A DNA stretch of 64,000 nucleotides from Saxidomus purpurata (Eukaryota; Mollusca; Bivalvia; Venerida; Veneridae), in the NCBI GenBank assembly GCA_022818135.1, contig JAFMSR010000018.1, forward strand, positions 18,652,595 to 18,716,594. The letters run 5' to 3'. The notes beneath the pieces were generated by a model, which did not search any database, was not told the origin of the DNA, and was given only the letters and a program-made list of their open reading frames with translations. Each line of letters starts with the position of its first letter. The stretch's first letter is position 1. Shown here in pieces: positions 1-12,700 of this stretch. Both the position numbers and the translations under genes were made by a program.

Positions 1-420
1 GACTCTGAACTGTGAAACAGTTTCCGGATGATAACTCATGAAAGGCTTGACTGATTTAAATAATTTTTCGGTACACAGCTGTAACATCATCAAATACAGG
101 TCAAGTTCGACTTTGGGGTCAGTAGGTCAAAGGTCAAGGTCACAGTGACTGAACTGTAATGTTAAACAGTTTCCAGATGATAACTCATGAAAGGCTTGAC
201 CGATTTAAATAATTTTCGGTACACAGCTGTAACATCATGAAATACAGGTCAAGTTCGACTTTGGGGTCAGTAGGTCAAAGGTCAAGGTCTCATTTACACA
301 AGTTATTGTATAATAACTCAACTCTATGTCCATGTGGCCATTCCTTTCTTATGGTTGCCATACTTCTGTGACAAAGCTGTTTTGTGGGGGTATAATTCGT
401 CACTCTTCTGACAGTTCTAG
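1..420 (+). repeat. 3' part of a Helentron-like tandem-core element
   Basis: Two copies of a unit of about 149 bp (the phrase GATAACTCATGAAAGGCTTG recurs at about 28 and 177), each containing GGTCAAAGGTCAAGGTC. They are followed by a tail with GGGGGTATAATTCGTCAC and the terminal TTCTAG at 415-420, followed by TT. The tail resembles the ends of the complete elements at 14721-16062 and 21863-23069. The 5' end lies outside the window. No coding capacity seen. Confidence 0.7.
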
Positions 421-655
421 TTGTTATTGTCTACAATCTGTAGACATAGTTTCTCACATGGCTCAATATGCCATCTAGTAGAAGTGTTCTTTCACATCAC
501 ACAATAATTCCATATTGCATCTCTCCCCTTGAGTTTGATTCAACCTTAAGAGCAGTTAATATATAAGTTGTAAGAACTTGTTTTACAATCAAGAGTAAAG
601 GAATTAATTTAAATATAAAACTAAAACTGTTTTTACAAACTTTCTTTTATTTCAG

Positions 656-751
656 CAAAAGGAAGATTGAAGACTTCTTAGCTACTTTAGATGGCTTTAA
701 AGTGACTACAAAAATAGCAGAGAAGTTCAAACAGGCAGTCTCAAATTTCAA
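656..751 (+). CDS. MSH6: MSH6 exon a (lever region)
   Basis: Acceptor TTTCAG at 650-655 and donor GTAAGT from 752. Encodes [15 protein letters not shown] through AVSNF. The first base completes a codon from an exon beyond the left edge and the exon ends in phase 2. Confidence 0.93.
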
Positions 752-3700
752 GTAAGTTTTTAACATCTTTATAGAAACTGATCAAGGTAAGTTAAATGTA
801 GGGATGTAATCAATTCAAACGATATCAATATACCAACGATAAAACACTTTTGATTCGATATTGATTGCCTTTTTGAAAAATCGTATATCGTAAAATAATG
901 TTTTACCATGCAATGATCTACAGTTTCACATTCGAAAATTCCATCAAAACTGGACCGGAATATAAACAAGCACTCTACCCAGAGTTCTGTGTTTTACTAA
1001 CGAATGATAATGTAATGAAATGTGGTCTCATAGGCAAAAAAATTTCAGCACTGCAAGGGTTGATATATATATATTATAGACCAGAACCACATGTTTAGTA
1101 CAAATAAAGTCAAGAGATTTGGTAGAATATGTAGTCGGTGACTTTTTTACGCCCATGTATCGATATATCGCTGTATCGTCGATAGTTTTAAATCGATATA
1201 TTGATACAAAAATTTTAATCAATGACATCCGTAGATAAATGCTTTGGTATTTCTTTTTCTACACAGTCTACACATGTAACTTACAATTTACATGATGATT
1301 GCGGTGCTAATGATGTTAAAGTTTGGAAATAGATTTCACATTTCAGTGATAAGTTAGTATATCACTGTGTGGAGTGAGGATGCATACAGTCAAGCCTGTG
1401 AACAAAGACCACTGTTGGGAAGCTATAAATATGGTCTTTATTTGCAGGGTAGTCTATTCGGAGGTAGTCTTTAACACAGGTTTGACTGTAGTAATCTAAT
1501 CACAAAGGCCACAGGCCTGAGTGATTAATTACGAAGTATCTAAATGACACACAGTTATATACTAACCAGTATATCACTCAAAAGTAAAATCTATTTCCAT
1601 TCTTACATGTTAATTTAAACAAAAAAATGTTCAAAGGGGTACTAATTGATACGCTTACACGAAGTCCCTTCCTTAAACTTGTAGCATTCCATGCATTCTT
1701 TGCATTTCATGAAATGTTCGCTGTTCTTTTTATGCACGCGAAGGTTGGCATATTAAAATCGCACCGTCTGTGCATACCCACTTACACATTCGTGTCCGGA
1801 CTGTTACTTTGTCATGCATTGAAGGATTTTAAAATAACTTGGCACAAATGTCTAGCACATCAAGACAATGTGTCGCATGCAAGCCCCACGTCCCTAGCTC
1901 AAAGGTCAAGGTCACACTTGGAGTTTGAAGGTAATGAATGCCTCTATATATGCACACATTCGTGTCCGGACTGTAACTTTGTCATGCATTGAAGGATTTT
2001 AAAATAACTTGGCACAAATGTCTAGAACATCAAGACGACGTGTCGCGTGCAAGACCCACGTCCCTAGCTCAAAGGTCAAGGTCACACTTAGAGTTTGAAG
2101 GTAATGGAATTCTGTATATATGCATACATTTGAGTCTGGACTATAATTTTGTCATACATTGAAGGATTTTAAAATAACTTTGCACAAATGTTCAGCACAT
2201 CAAGCTGATGTGTCACGTGCAAGACCCATGTCCCTACCTCAAAGGTTAAGGTCACACTTAGTGTTTAAAAGAAATGGAATACTGTATGCATGGTAACTCT
2301 GTCATGCATGGAAGGATTTTAAAATTACATAGCACATTTATTGAGCACATGGAGAGGACACAGACTGTCAGACACCTCTTTCGGGAGCATTCGTCACTTG
2401 TGAGGGACAGCTCTTGTTTACTCCTCAAATAAAACGCTATTCGTCTTATTATACCCCCGAAACAAAGTTTAGGGGGGTATATTGGAGTCACCCAGTGGTT
2501 GGTCGGGAGGGCGGTCGGTCTGGCAGTCTGTTGCATTTTCCTTGTCGGAGCATAACTTGAAAACTACTAGTTAGAATTCAATACAACTTCATACAATGGT
2601 CAAGCACATTGAGAGGAAGTGCAGTGCACAAGAACTGTATCTCTATCTTCACTAATTACAGAGTTATTGCCCTTTGTTACTTGTCTGAGCATAACTTGAA
2701 AAGTACTGGTTGGAATTCAATAAAACGTCATACAATGGTCAAGCACAATGAGAGGAAGTGCAGTGCAAAAGAACCATAACTCTATCTTGACAAATAACAG
2801 AGTTATTGCCTTTTGTTACTTGCCAAGAACAATATCTCTTTTTTTAGTTTGTTTGCAAGGTATTCTGTTATTACAAACTTCCTCAGTTTATAAAGCAGTG
2901 TTTCAGGGGTATAAATCTCATTTAGTGATAGCTCTAGTTTTTAGCTCGACTATTCGAAGAATAAGGAGACTATTGCACTCGCCCCAGCGTCGGCGTCGGC
3001 GTCGGCGTCGGCGTCTGCGTTGGTTAAAGTTTTTCATAAAGTCAAATATCTTGAATACTATCAAAGGTATTGACTTGAAACTCAAACTATATGTTTACCA
3101 TCAACATCCTCACCTGAGGAAACAATCCCCATAACTCTGTTTTGATTTTTGACAGATTTATGCCCCTTTTTAACTTAGAAATTTTGGTTAAAGTTTTTTA
3201 TAAATTCAAATATCTTGAATACTATCAAAGGTATTGACTTGAAACTCAAAGTATGTGTCTACCATCAACATCTTCACCTGAGGAAACAATCCCCATAACT
3301 CTGTTTTGATTTTTGACAGATTTATGCCCCTTTTTAACTTAGAAATTTTGGTTAAAGTTTTTTATAAATTCAAATATCTTGAATACTATCAAAGGTATTG
3401 ACTTGAAACTCAAAGTATGTGTCTACCATCAACATCTACACCTGAGGAAACAATCCCCATAACTCTGTTTTGATTTTTGACAGATTGATGCCCCTTTTTA
3501 ACTTAGAATTTTTGGTTAAAGTTTTTTTTTAAATTCAAATATCTTGAATACTATCAAAGGTATTGACTTGAAACTCAAAGTATGTGTCTACCATCAACAT
3601 ATACACCTGAGGAAACAATTCCCATAACTCTGTTTTGATTTTTGACAGATTTATGCTCCTTTTTAACTTAGAAGTTTTGGTATTTTGTTTTTGTAAATTC

Positions 3701-6700
3701 AAATATCTTGAATACTATAAAAGGTATTGACTTGAAACTCAAAGTATGTGTCTACCATCAACATTATACACATGAGGAAACAATTCCCATAACTCTGTTT
3801 TGATTTGACAGATTTATGCCCCTTTTTAACTTAGAAGTTTTGGTATTTTTTTTTTGTAAATTCAAATATCTTGAATACTATATAAGGTATTGACTTTAAA
3901 CTCAAAATATATGTTTACCATCAACATCTACACATGAGGAAACAATCCCCATAACTCTGTTTTGATTTTTGATAGATTTGTGTCCCTTTTTAATTTTGAA
4001 TGTTTTGTTAAAGATAGAATACTATCGAACATATTTACTGTCAACATCTAAACCAATGTTTTTGATTTTTGACATATTTATGCCCTTTTTAACTTAGAAT
4101 TTTGTCACAGTTTTTCCAGACTAAAATGGAAATACTCAAAATGGCTTTCTTTTGAAATGTCATAGAATAATTATGCAGCATGAAGCGGTCATGCTTTTTT
4201 AATTCTATACATATCAATTTTGAAAAGTTACAAAATTATTCATGATCAAATATACAAGGTCATGTATTTCTTTGAAATTATCCCCCCCATCCTCCCTCCA
4301 GTTGGCTTGCAGAATCCAGAGTAAGGCCTTGAATGCAATGTACATTTACAAAGGTCTTTGAACAAGTTTCATATCTTTGACCTTAATTCTTATAGACAAT
4401 TACACAATACTCCTGTTTTAGACAAAAACCCCATTTTACCAACAAGCTTTCGAATAGTCGAGCGTGCTGTCATGTGACAGCTCTTGTTGTTGTTGCTGAT
4501 ATTGTTGGCGATACTGGAAGTGTGGAAGATTTTACTACGATTTGTTTTACATCACATGAATTCATTCACAACAATACAATCCAAGCCTATTAGCGCATGC
4601 ACACTCATAGATGTTGTGTGAAAATTACGCGGGAGGGAATTTCAGCAGTGAAAAAAGTTTCGGACGCCTAGTGTGATATACTTGGTAGGTATATCACGCT
4701 CAAATCCTTCTTTGCCTATATAGGGGAAATTTGCAGTAGTGTTAGAATGCTAAATTGTTCTCTGTAAAAACATGAAAGCTAGATGAGTATAAAGTCATAT
4801 GTACCAGACTAGTCCATTTATATGAAATCTTGTTGGTTTATTTCAGATCTCAGCTTTTAAAGAAGACACTTGGAATTGAAGGAATATTTGAAGATGGTTT
4901 GTTCCCTGACTTAAAAGAGGATCTGAAATTCTTTGATGTAAGTTTATTCTTGACGAAAGTGATGGTACAATGTCTCATTGTGTTATTGCAACTTTGTCAC
5001 TTCACTTGAAAATATGTTAATTTCTCTTGTACATGCCGCAGCTCTTTATTCTATGTTAGAGGGTGCTTTAAGTTACCATTAGTAACCTGTACTGGTCTAC
5101 TGTGGCAATATTGAAGGATAAGTAGCTGCATTTCTTGCTCTTCAAGGTTGGATTGAGGGAGTCTTACCCTGTGTTTCTACAAACATTCCTATTGGAACTG
5201 TCTGTTTTAGTTCAAGTTCTTGACTGCAACAGAGTTTATTCTATGACATAATAAATTATAATACTTGAAGCCCAAGGTTGGCTTCATGGTGTCTTACCAT
5301 GTGTTTCTATAGACAATCCTATTGGACTTTTCAGTTCTGGTTTAGGTCCTTTACTGTAAAAGAGTTAATTCATAATGACATAATGCTTTCAGCCTTGCAT
5401 ACATACTAGTGGTGTATTGTACACCAATATAATTATACCCCCAAAACGAATTTTAGGGGGGTATGAAGGAGTCACCTGGTGGTTGGTCGGTCGGTCCATT
5501 GCATTTTCCTTGTCCGGAGCATAACTTGAAAACTACTTGTTGGAATTCAATACGACTCTATCCAATGGTCAGGCACAATTAGGGGAAGTGCAGTGTGCAA
5601 GAACCGTAACTCTATCTTGAGTAATGTCCAAGTTATTGCCCTTCGTAACTTTTCCTTGTCCGAAGCATAATTTGAAAACTACTTGTTTGATTAAATACAA
5701 CTTATATAAACCAAACACAACTTCATTCAGTAGTGGAGCACAGTGAGAGGAAGTGCAGTGTACAAGAACCATTACTCTTTATTGACTCATTACAGAGTTA
5801 TTGCTCTTTGTTGCTTTTCCTTTTCCTGAGCATAACTTGAAAACTGTCAGTTGGATTCAATACAACTTCATCCAATGGTCAAGCACAATGAGAGGAGAGA
5901 AGAACCATAACTTTATCTTGACAAATTACAGAGTTATTGGCAAGAGCCATATCTCTTTTTTAGTTTTTTTGCAAGGTTTTGATGTGGTCTTCAGGGGGTA
6001 TTAATCACATTTAGTGATAGGTCTAGTTATCCATAGTGCTTATGGATGAGTAAGTAAGCTGTTGTGACGGGACTAGTTGTTGCAATTAAATTTACTTAGT
6101 GTCTTTAACTTGTGACCTGTTGTTTTGTTTTCAGAATGCATTTGATCATAACAAAGCAAGAAAGGATGGAGTCATTGTACCAAGCAGAGGTTTGTTGAAG
6201 ATATTGTATGTTTGCATATTACGATATCATAAGATGACATTAACTTTTAGTCAAAACCAAAAGAGCAATAGTATGCCCCCCTCCAAGGTTGAATAATGGT
6301 ATTAATTCGTCAATACAGATCAGTCTATCTATTGGTCATAGGGCCAAATCACATTAATCTAAGAACCAGTTGGCTTTTATTCTGAATATACTTTATCTGA
6401 AGTGTACTTTCAACAAGTGGATTACCCGTAACAAATTGAGGTATTCTCCGATACCCCTTGCTTGATTTTCATAAAACTTTGCAGGAAGCATCATTATGAA
6501 GTTTATTTGCGCATATTATAATTTGGGGTTTCTAGCTTAAAGGTCAAGTTCATTGTGTTAGGAGACATACAAATGTAGGTGTTTTTGTATTTTTTAAACA
6601 ATTTCAGTTCATTTTAATTCTTTATTTAAATATAATGCTTACATGTAGATATGAATTGTCACAAAATGGTTCCCAGCACTGGTGTACATCAATGGTAATG

Positions 6701-9700
6701 CTATTTACAGGAGTGGATACAGACTATGATAAAGCAGTTTGTGACATTGAGTCAACACAGACATGTTTACAGCAGTATCTAGATAAGCAGAAGACAAGGC
6801 TAGGATGTAGGGTAGGTATTGTAGAAGTCGAACTCTATTCCTTCATTGTTTGGATTGTTGTATGTACAGTGGGGAGAGTACCTTAATAGCTGCACCCACC
6901 CCAGTCAAAGAGCCCTGTACTCGGAACCCAGAGGTCATGGGTTTGAGTTCAAGTGCTGCAGTGGCATTAGACTGTGACCTCTACAAATTCCTTTTGGCAC
7001 AAGTACTGGTCAGGAGGTAGTCATTGAGGGTAGTTTATTCAAGTTGTAAGAATTTGTTCTACAATTAATGTAAAATAAGTTTAAATGGAAAACCAATATT
7101 ATATAGCTGTGTTTATAAACGGACAAAACAAATATACTTGCCCAACAGCTAGCAGCTCAGATGAGCTAAAATTGCATTCCAGTTCTATCCATATTCTTCT
7201 TCTAACTGAAAACTTGTGTAGTGTTGACCATTTAATATTAACTTGGTTATCGAAAGCTTTACGCTGTAAAAGCACTGTGCAACAAGAATGGTTTTTCTCA
7301 TGCACACATAGACTGTTAAGACTATGTGTACTATTTAGAGCCGTCTAGTAGTTTGAAGGGGTCATTCTAGGTAGATTAATTCCAGAAACAAATACATAAC
7401 CAATGAAACAAAATAATTCTAAAGAAAGAGAACTTTTTCAGTCTATAGTATATTGGGGAAGTGGGAAGAATCGCTACCAGATGGAGATACCGGAAAATGC
7501 TTTACGGAACATTCCAAATGAGTATCAGCTGATGTCATCAAAGAAGGGAGCTAAACGCTTTAGAACAAGTGATATAGAAGAGATGCTAGCTGAACTGGTT
7601 GATGCAGAAGAAAGGAAAGATGCAGCACTTAAAGATGTGATGAGACGAATATTTCATAACTTTGATAAAAGGTCAGTCAATGGTAGCAAGAGAGTAAGTG
7701 AGATCTTTAAATGAAGATATTTTACGGAGGGGTCATTCTAGTTCATAGAGACAAACCTGTCTTAAGCTATCATACAGGGGATGCTGAAATTGTGGTCTCT
7801 TAAGACAGATGGTTTGTTAACTCTGGATAAATTGCTTTCATTTTAAATTTCGAGTTAGGAATATAAAGTGGTTACATTTATCAAGTTTTTGCTTAACCCT
7901 GGTGGCCGCAAGGGCAGGGTTGACTGTATGGTTGTTAGTGTTATAGTTACCAGGTTTGATTAAGAAGTTCTCGGACCTAATTTGACAATCAAGTTACTGC
8001 AGCAGAATATTCTTTATAATTGTACAAATGGTTTCAATTCAGTTGTCAAAAGATTAGGTAAAGTCCAATGATATTGTCTGTTTTTCCTGAACTATTTATG
8101 AGAATCAAGTGATTTCAGTTATGTATTGTTTACAAACCTTGCTTAATATTATTCTTAGCTTTTTATTTAGAATGCTGGTTTTTGTAAATCATAAAATCCT
8201 TCAGATGATGCGTCCTGCTTGGTAATGTGCATAGCATATTATTTTCATGGTCTGATTGAGCAACACTGAGGTAAGGAATTATATCAAATATGTTTTCTTA
8301 TCTGTTACAGATATAAGATGTGGGACACAGCTGTGCAGTGTATGTCTGTGTTAGATGTGTTACTTTCCGTGGCCCAGTACAGTAGATGTGCTGATGGAGT
8401 GGTCTGTAGGCCAGAAATAGTCATACCAGATGATGATCAACATGTATGTTTTATAAAAGAAATCTGTATGACCACCTTAGCTGTCTGATGATTTAGAGTT
8501 GCAGACTTAAATCCCTATAACTTTCCCATTGATTGCAGGTCATGATTATAGGTTAATGTTAGAAAATTGTCATTTTTTACAGGCAGTATAACTTTTAATG
8601 GGCTTAATACTGGTCTAGTACTTGACTTTTCCATGAATGATAGTGACGTAAATTTCCTACTTGCAGATAAATGAAATACTGTTGAAAAAGGGCTATAGAC
8701 CCCTTGAAAAAAGAATGTCAGAGTTCTATGGAAAGAAAGCTTCCAGGTGTACCAATATTTTCCTAGCGTATCAACATTTTACTTAAGGTTCATACAATGT
8801 CATGGCAATAAAGAATTCTAAGGTCATTCTGAGGTTAGCGTCATCTCTATATGCTTCTAGTAATATGGAATATTTCTGTATGCCTAACTGTCTTATTTGT
8901 TAATAGACATTGCATAAATGTGCAAATCTCTGAGGTTTTGTTTATAAAATTGCTAAAAGTCTATGATAAACTTTCATCTTGTTCATTATGGTGGTTATTT
9001 TTCAGCCGTTTCTGGAGATACGGGACGCCAGACATCCTTGTATTTGTCGCACCTTTACTGGAGGAGATTTTATACCCAACGATACAGTGATAGGAATAAA
9101 AGATGTAAGAATACCTTTTGTCACTTATTTTGATGAATGTAAAGCTGTCTGCTAGATAAGTGCTACTGTATTTTTAAGAAATCTCTGCTTTGTAAAGTCC
9201 TTAGGAAGTCATTAGCTCAGACAAGGTCAAAATGTTGAGATTTACAGAAATAATATTCCATTGTAGAATTCAGCATATGGTTTTGTTGATTGTTGAAAAA
9301 AGGAAGAGTTTTCTCATAAGTGATCAGACTTGTTCTCTGTTTTAAATGAAAAGAAAGACATCTAACAGTGTACAAGCAGGTCCAGTCTGTCACAGGGAAG
9401 TGTGACTTGTGAACAAGCAGGTCCAGTCTGTTTCAGGAAAGTGTGACTTTTGTTTTCAGGAAAATGATAATGAGGCAGAAGACAGTCATGGCAACAGTCA
9501 GGTTGTCTTGGTAACAGGGCCTAACATGGGAGGTAAATCTACATTGATGAGACAAGTCGGTCTTGTTGTTATTATGGCACAAATGGTGAGTTATTTGTTA
9601 AATTCTTTCTGATTTTGTATTATGTCACACCTCTGACAGTCTGGGATAGTTCTAATAGTTGTGATTTTGAGGGGAATAAAATTGTTGTTTTGTGATGTGT

Positions 9701-12700
9701 TGTCAATGAAACCTTTTAAGAGTCCAGTGTTTCCTAATATTGCTTTCTGTGGTGCAAATTGTACCTGTTACTAGATGAACCTGATTCTTCTCTCAATTCT
9801 TGAATTTTCTTGAATCGAGACCTTAAAGGTCCAATACTGACGAAAGCAAAAATTAAAATATACTTTAAAAAACACAAAAATAAGTTAGTTTTAATAAAAA
9901 ATGAATGTTGGTACGTAGAAATTCTAAATTAACCACAGTACATGTACAATTATTTTTCTATGCATTATGAAGAAAGTTAAAAAGACCTGGTAGTCATTTT
10001 GTCGAATCACTGAGATTTCAACATAATACACATACTTTTCTTCGTGTTCCAAACACTTTCTGTAAATTTTAACCTGACAATCTTCATTATTTAGTGTCTT
10101 GCATAAGGTTATGTACTTGCCATTGAAATAACTGTCACTTAATTTTCGCTTAGTAGTGGACCTTTAAGATTTAAAGATACATAATATCTAATCTCATGAC
10201 AGAAATTAGTTGATATTGATGAACTAGTGGAATGGTTAAAAAAATGCAAGGACACGTTTACTGTAAAACCAGTGTAACAAATTTTAATTCTTTCTGAAAA
10301 AGTTCTTAAGGTAATACAAGTGAGATCTGATTTCAGGGTTGTTATGTACCGGCAGAGAAGTGCAGACTGACTCCAGTAGACAGAGTGTTTACAAGACTTG
10401 GTGCAAGTGACAGAATCATGGCTGGTAAGAACGAACTGTTACTAAGTTAATACATTTGTCTGTCTGTTGGTTTGTCCTATACTTGTAAAAAAAAAACTAT
10501 TTTGGCATAGTGCTAGAGTATAATATAGAAATTTAAAATTAGGTCTTGGTTGTTATGTAAAAGCGAACCTTAGAAGATACATATAATCACTGAATGACCA
10601 TATAAAAGTGGACGAGGGTCCTGGACAATTAAGTTTACTGTTTACTGAGTTTTGAGCCTTTGTAGGATATGATTAAGTTGTTGATTTGTTTCTGCTTCAG
10701 GTGAGAGCACATTCTTCGTGGAGCTCAGTGAAACATCAGCCATACTTCAACATGCTACAAAACATTCTCTAGTGCTTGTTGATGAACTAGGTAAGTACCA
10801 TCTTCAGTACCATTTGCTCAAAATGACAGGTTGTCTAGATCTATTGTGGCTGTAAATCCCTAACGAGGCTGGGATTCCTCCCTTGGTGAACTTGCCAAGA
10901 CTATTGAAGAGCGACAGATGCAGAAACAAGGTAATCCAGGTACCAGACCCTAGCTCTTTTACAAATAGACCCCTTGGTTCTTTTCTATGTGCCCAGTGTA
11001 TAGCACCAATACATGTGAGACAACCTCTTGGTTTCTAACCAGTCCATCTCTAGATGGGTGGAAAACACTCAAAAGCATTTCTGAAATTTTCAGTGCCCCA
11101 ACCGGGATTCGAACTGGGGACCTCCACATTGGGAGTCCAGAGCTTTGACCACCGCACCATCCTATTTTTACTTTTACGTCGTAACTTTGCAGTGAAGAAG
11201 ACAGTTCTATTATAAAACTGATAATATTACTTCGTTAAACAAAGTTTGTCTTTGCAGGGAGAGGTACTGCAACATATGATGGTACCGCTATAGCATGTTC
11301 AGTAGTACAGGAACTATCTAGGAATATTGCCTGTAGAACATTGTTCTCTACACATTATCACAGTTTGGTGGAGGAATTCTCGCATGATCCAAACATTCGT
11401 CTTGGACATATGGTAGGTAGCCTGCTTTTTCTTTTTCAAAATGGTCTGCTCTATTTATAAGACACTGATTTTATTATACAAAATTTGAAAATACGAATGC
11501 CTTGAGTATGTGTATAAACTAAAGGTATGAGTGTAGTAATAGTCTCTTCCTGTCTAAAGGTATGAGTATAGTAATAGTCTAATAGTCTCTTCCTGTAACA
11601 TAAACTGACAGTGTAAATATCTTACATACTGTTAAAAAAGGCATTAGACTATTTGGTAGAATATTGGGATTATAGAAAAGAATCTTGTGGAAAATGAAAC
11701 ACATGTGGAAAATCTCTTGTTACACCTTATTTATGTATTAATTTTAAGTCTGGTTGAATGTTTAGTAAAGATTCATATTTAAGTCATTAGATAATGATGT
11801 TTACAGGCATGTATGGTAGAGAATGAAGATGAAGAAGATCCCACCCAGGAGACTATAACCTTCCTGTATAAGTTTACATCAGGGGCATGTCCTAAAAGTT
11901 ATGGGTTTAATGCTGCACGGCTGGCAAATCTACCAGAGGAGGTAAGTTACTTAACCATGTATCATTTTACAGATGTGTTAATTACTACCTGTTGCTTCTT
12001 ACTGCCATAGCAAGGCAATCGCTGTAATTATTTAAGAAGTTTCTATAGATTTCATATTTACACTCAGTTCACAGTATTTGAGCTTATAAATTGAATATTG
12101 TATTGATATGTATGATTTACCTTGTAACAATAGTCTATTGATGTGCTGTTACACAGGTAGTTGCCTTGAAACAATCACCATTGACCGACGTGTTCTCTTG
12201 TAATTCGCAGGTAATCAAAGAAGCTGTGAAGAAAGCAAAAGAATTTGAATCGTCAATAGATACAATCCGCTGCTTCAGGTATGATGATTTGTAGTTTCCC
12301 CTTTCACCATGGCAACTATCCTGTTTCTTCCATCAGGCAGTGTTGTGTAATGGGTTTTATGTACTCAAAGGGTTGAGCGGTGGTGTAGAGGTTAAGGTGT
12401 CGGCCCCTCATCCCGGAGGTTGCGGGTTCGAGCCCCACTGGGGTCAAGACCGTACCCTCATATGACACCAGTACTGGTTTTTCCAGGACTCGAGAGTGAC
12501 TCCATAAGCTACAAGCTTTCTTCACAATCGAGCTAAAATAAATTAGTATAAACTAAACTAAAGGGTTGACAAAATGAATGATAGTTGCACTGTCCATTAG
12601 TGTGTGGTTCAAGTTCTTGTCAAGGCTGCAACGTCTACAAGCTTGGATCAATGTTTAATTGTGGCAAATAAAACAAGGGTGTGTAAAGCACTACATCTAG

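Noticed and set aside
1627..1992. 121-codon open frame on the plus strand
   Set aside because: Lies over 170-bp tandem repeat units and their flank, has no recognisable domain, and is broken in the next unit.
2748..3134. 128-codon open frame with an arginine run
   Set aside because: Spans the join of two repeat elements; the arginine run is the (GGCGTC)n stretch read in one frame.
8669..8750. AG-GT bounded open stretch in a MSH6 intron ([18 protein letters not shown])
   Set aside because: MSH6 is already continuous from exon f to exon g in phase 0 and family members have nothing here; adding it finds no support.
12377..12450. Functional tRNA gene (also considered at 11090-11163 and 60950-61028)
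   Set aside because: B boxes are present but acceptor stems do not pair and SINE bodies follow; these are tRNA-derived SINE heads.
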